Source of the DNA: an uncultured bacterium
GTDB lineage: Bacteria; Patescibacteriota; Minisyncoccia; Phycocordibacterales; UBA1006
Assembly: GCA_937898165.1 (NCBI GenBank)
Contig: CALDKO010000091.1
Coordinates: forward strand, 1-11,913
Reading direction: 5' to 3'
DNA: 11,913 nucleotides
The first letter of the stretch is position 1, and every line of letters begins with the position of its first letter. A program made the position numbers and the translations under genes. The notes below the pieces were generated by a model. That model saw only the letters and a program-made list of their open reading frames with translations, did not search any database and had not been told where the DNA came from. Of the stretch, positions 11,837 through 11,913 are shown one piece after another.

Positions 11837-11864
11837 CGAATAATACAAAGAGTATTAGCATTCG
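11837..11864 (+). repeat. Bulged inverted repeat next to operator 2
   Basis: CGAAT-AATAC (11837-11846) pairs with GTATT (11852-11856) and ATTCG (11860-11864), leaving AGC bulged and loop AAAGA. It could be a hairpin in the leader RNA or a further pair of binding half-sites. Confidence 0.3.
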
Positions 11865-11913
11865 TATTCCGAGGTCTAATCTATAATCACAAAATAATTT
11901 AACAAACAACTTA

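Noticed and set aside
11890..11913. dif-like site near AATTTAACAAACAACTTA
   Set aside because: It has no pair of recognisable Xer half-sites around a 6-bp centre; no other dif-like sequence was found.
1..11913. CRISPR arrays, insertion sequences and replication origin
   Set aside because: No regularly spaced direct repeats, transposase ORFs, terminal inverted repeats with target duplications, or clusters of DnaA-box-like sequences were seen.

Overview
The window is AT-rich DNA from a bacterium with short intergenic regions. It looks most like a Candidate Phyla Radiation (Patescibacteria) genome, though this is inferred and was not tested by any search. The supporting signs are weak or absent Shine-Dalgarno sequences, -10 boxes almost touching the start codons, many small uncharacterised proteins, a 101-residue protein resembling the DUF5663 family, a CNNM/CorC-type protein without the usual C-terminal domain, and a tRNA gene with no encoded CCA. 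Stop codons are nearly all TAA, with one TAG. The long ORFs read normally in the standard code.

Layout. 1-1140: a terminator, then a CNNM/CorC-like membrane protein (+). 1140-2490: a small membrane-anchored coiled-coil protein (-) divergent from a nucleoside hydrolase (+). 2491-3740: exonuclease III (-) divergent from an unknown 118-aa protein (+). 3741-3980: no protein gene, but a promoter and terminator that bracket a possible 160-nt RNA. 3969-5330: a SAM-dependent methyltransferase (-) divergent from an unknown 182-aa protein (+). 5384-8447: a Xer-type tyrosine recombinase (-) divergent from a two-gene unit, a 572-aa low-complexity protein and the DUF5663-like protein. 8448-8964: no protein gene, but a dense row of promoter-terminator mini-units. 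8965-10950: a UvrD/PcrA helicase. 10955-11280: tRNA-Gly(UCC) (-) preceded by two more mini-units on the same strand. 11289-11740: HU (-) with a long leader. 11741-11913: a consensus promoter firing rightwards out of the window, with TTCGCGAA palindromes on its start site and 50 bp downstream.

How the parts relate. DNA maintenance is the main identifiable theme: abasic-site repair (Xth), helicase (UvrD), chromosome dimer resolution or integration (Xer), and nucleoid packing (HU). Each appears to be its own transcription unit, not part of one operon. Almost every gene has its own promoter and terminator, many of them bidirectional terminators between convergent genes.

The most unusual content is non-coding. 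Up to seven short predicted transcripts (about 60-90 nt, one about 160 nt) have their own sigma70-like promoters and intrinsic terminators. They cluster before uvrD and before tRNA-Gly, with each -35 box starting a few bases after the previous terminator. Several share a GGTAG-like motif at the predicted transcription start. The second theme is that many protein genes have a -10 hexamer ending exactly 7 nt before ATG, which predicts leaderless mRNAs.
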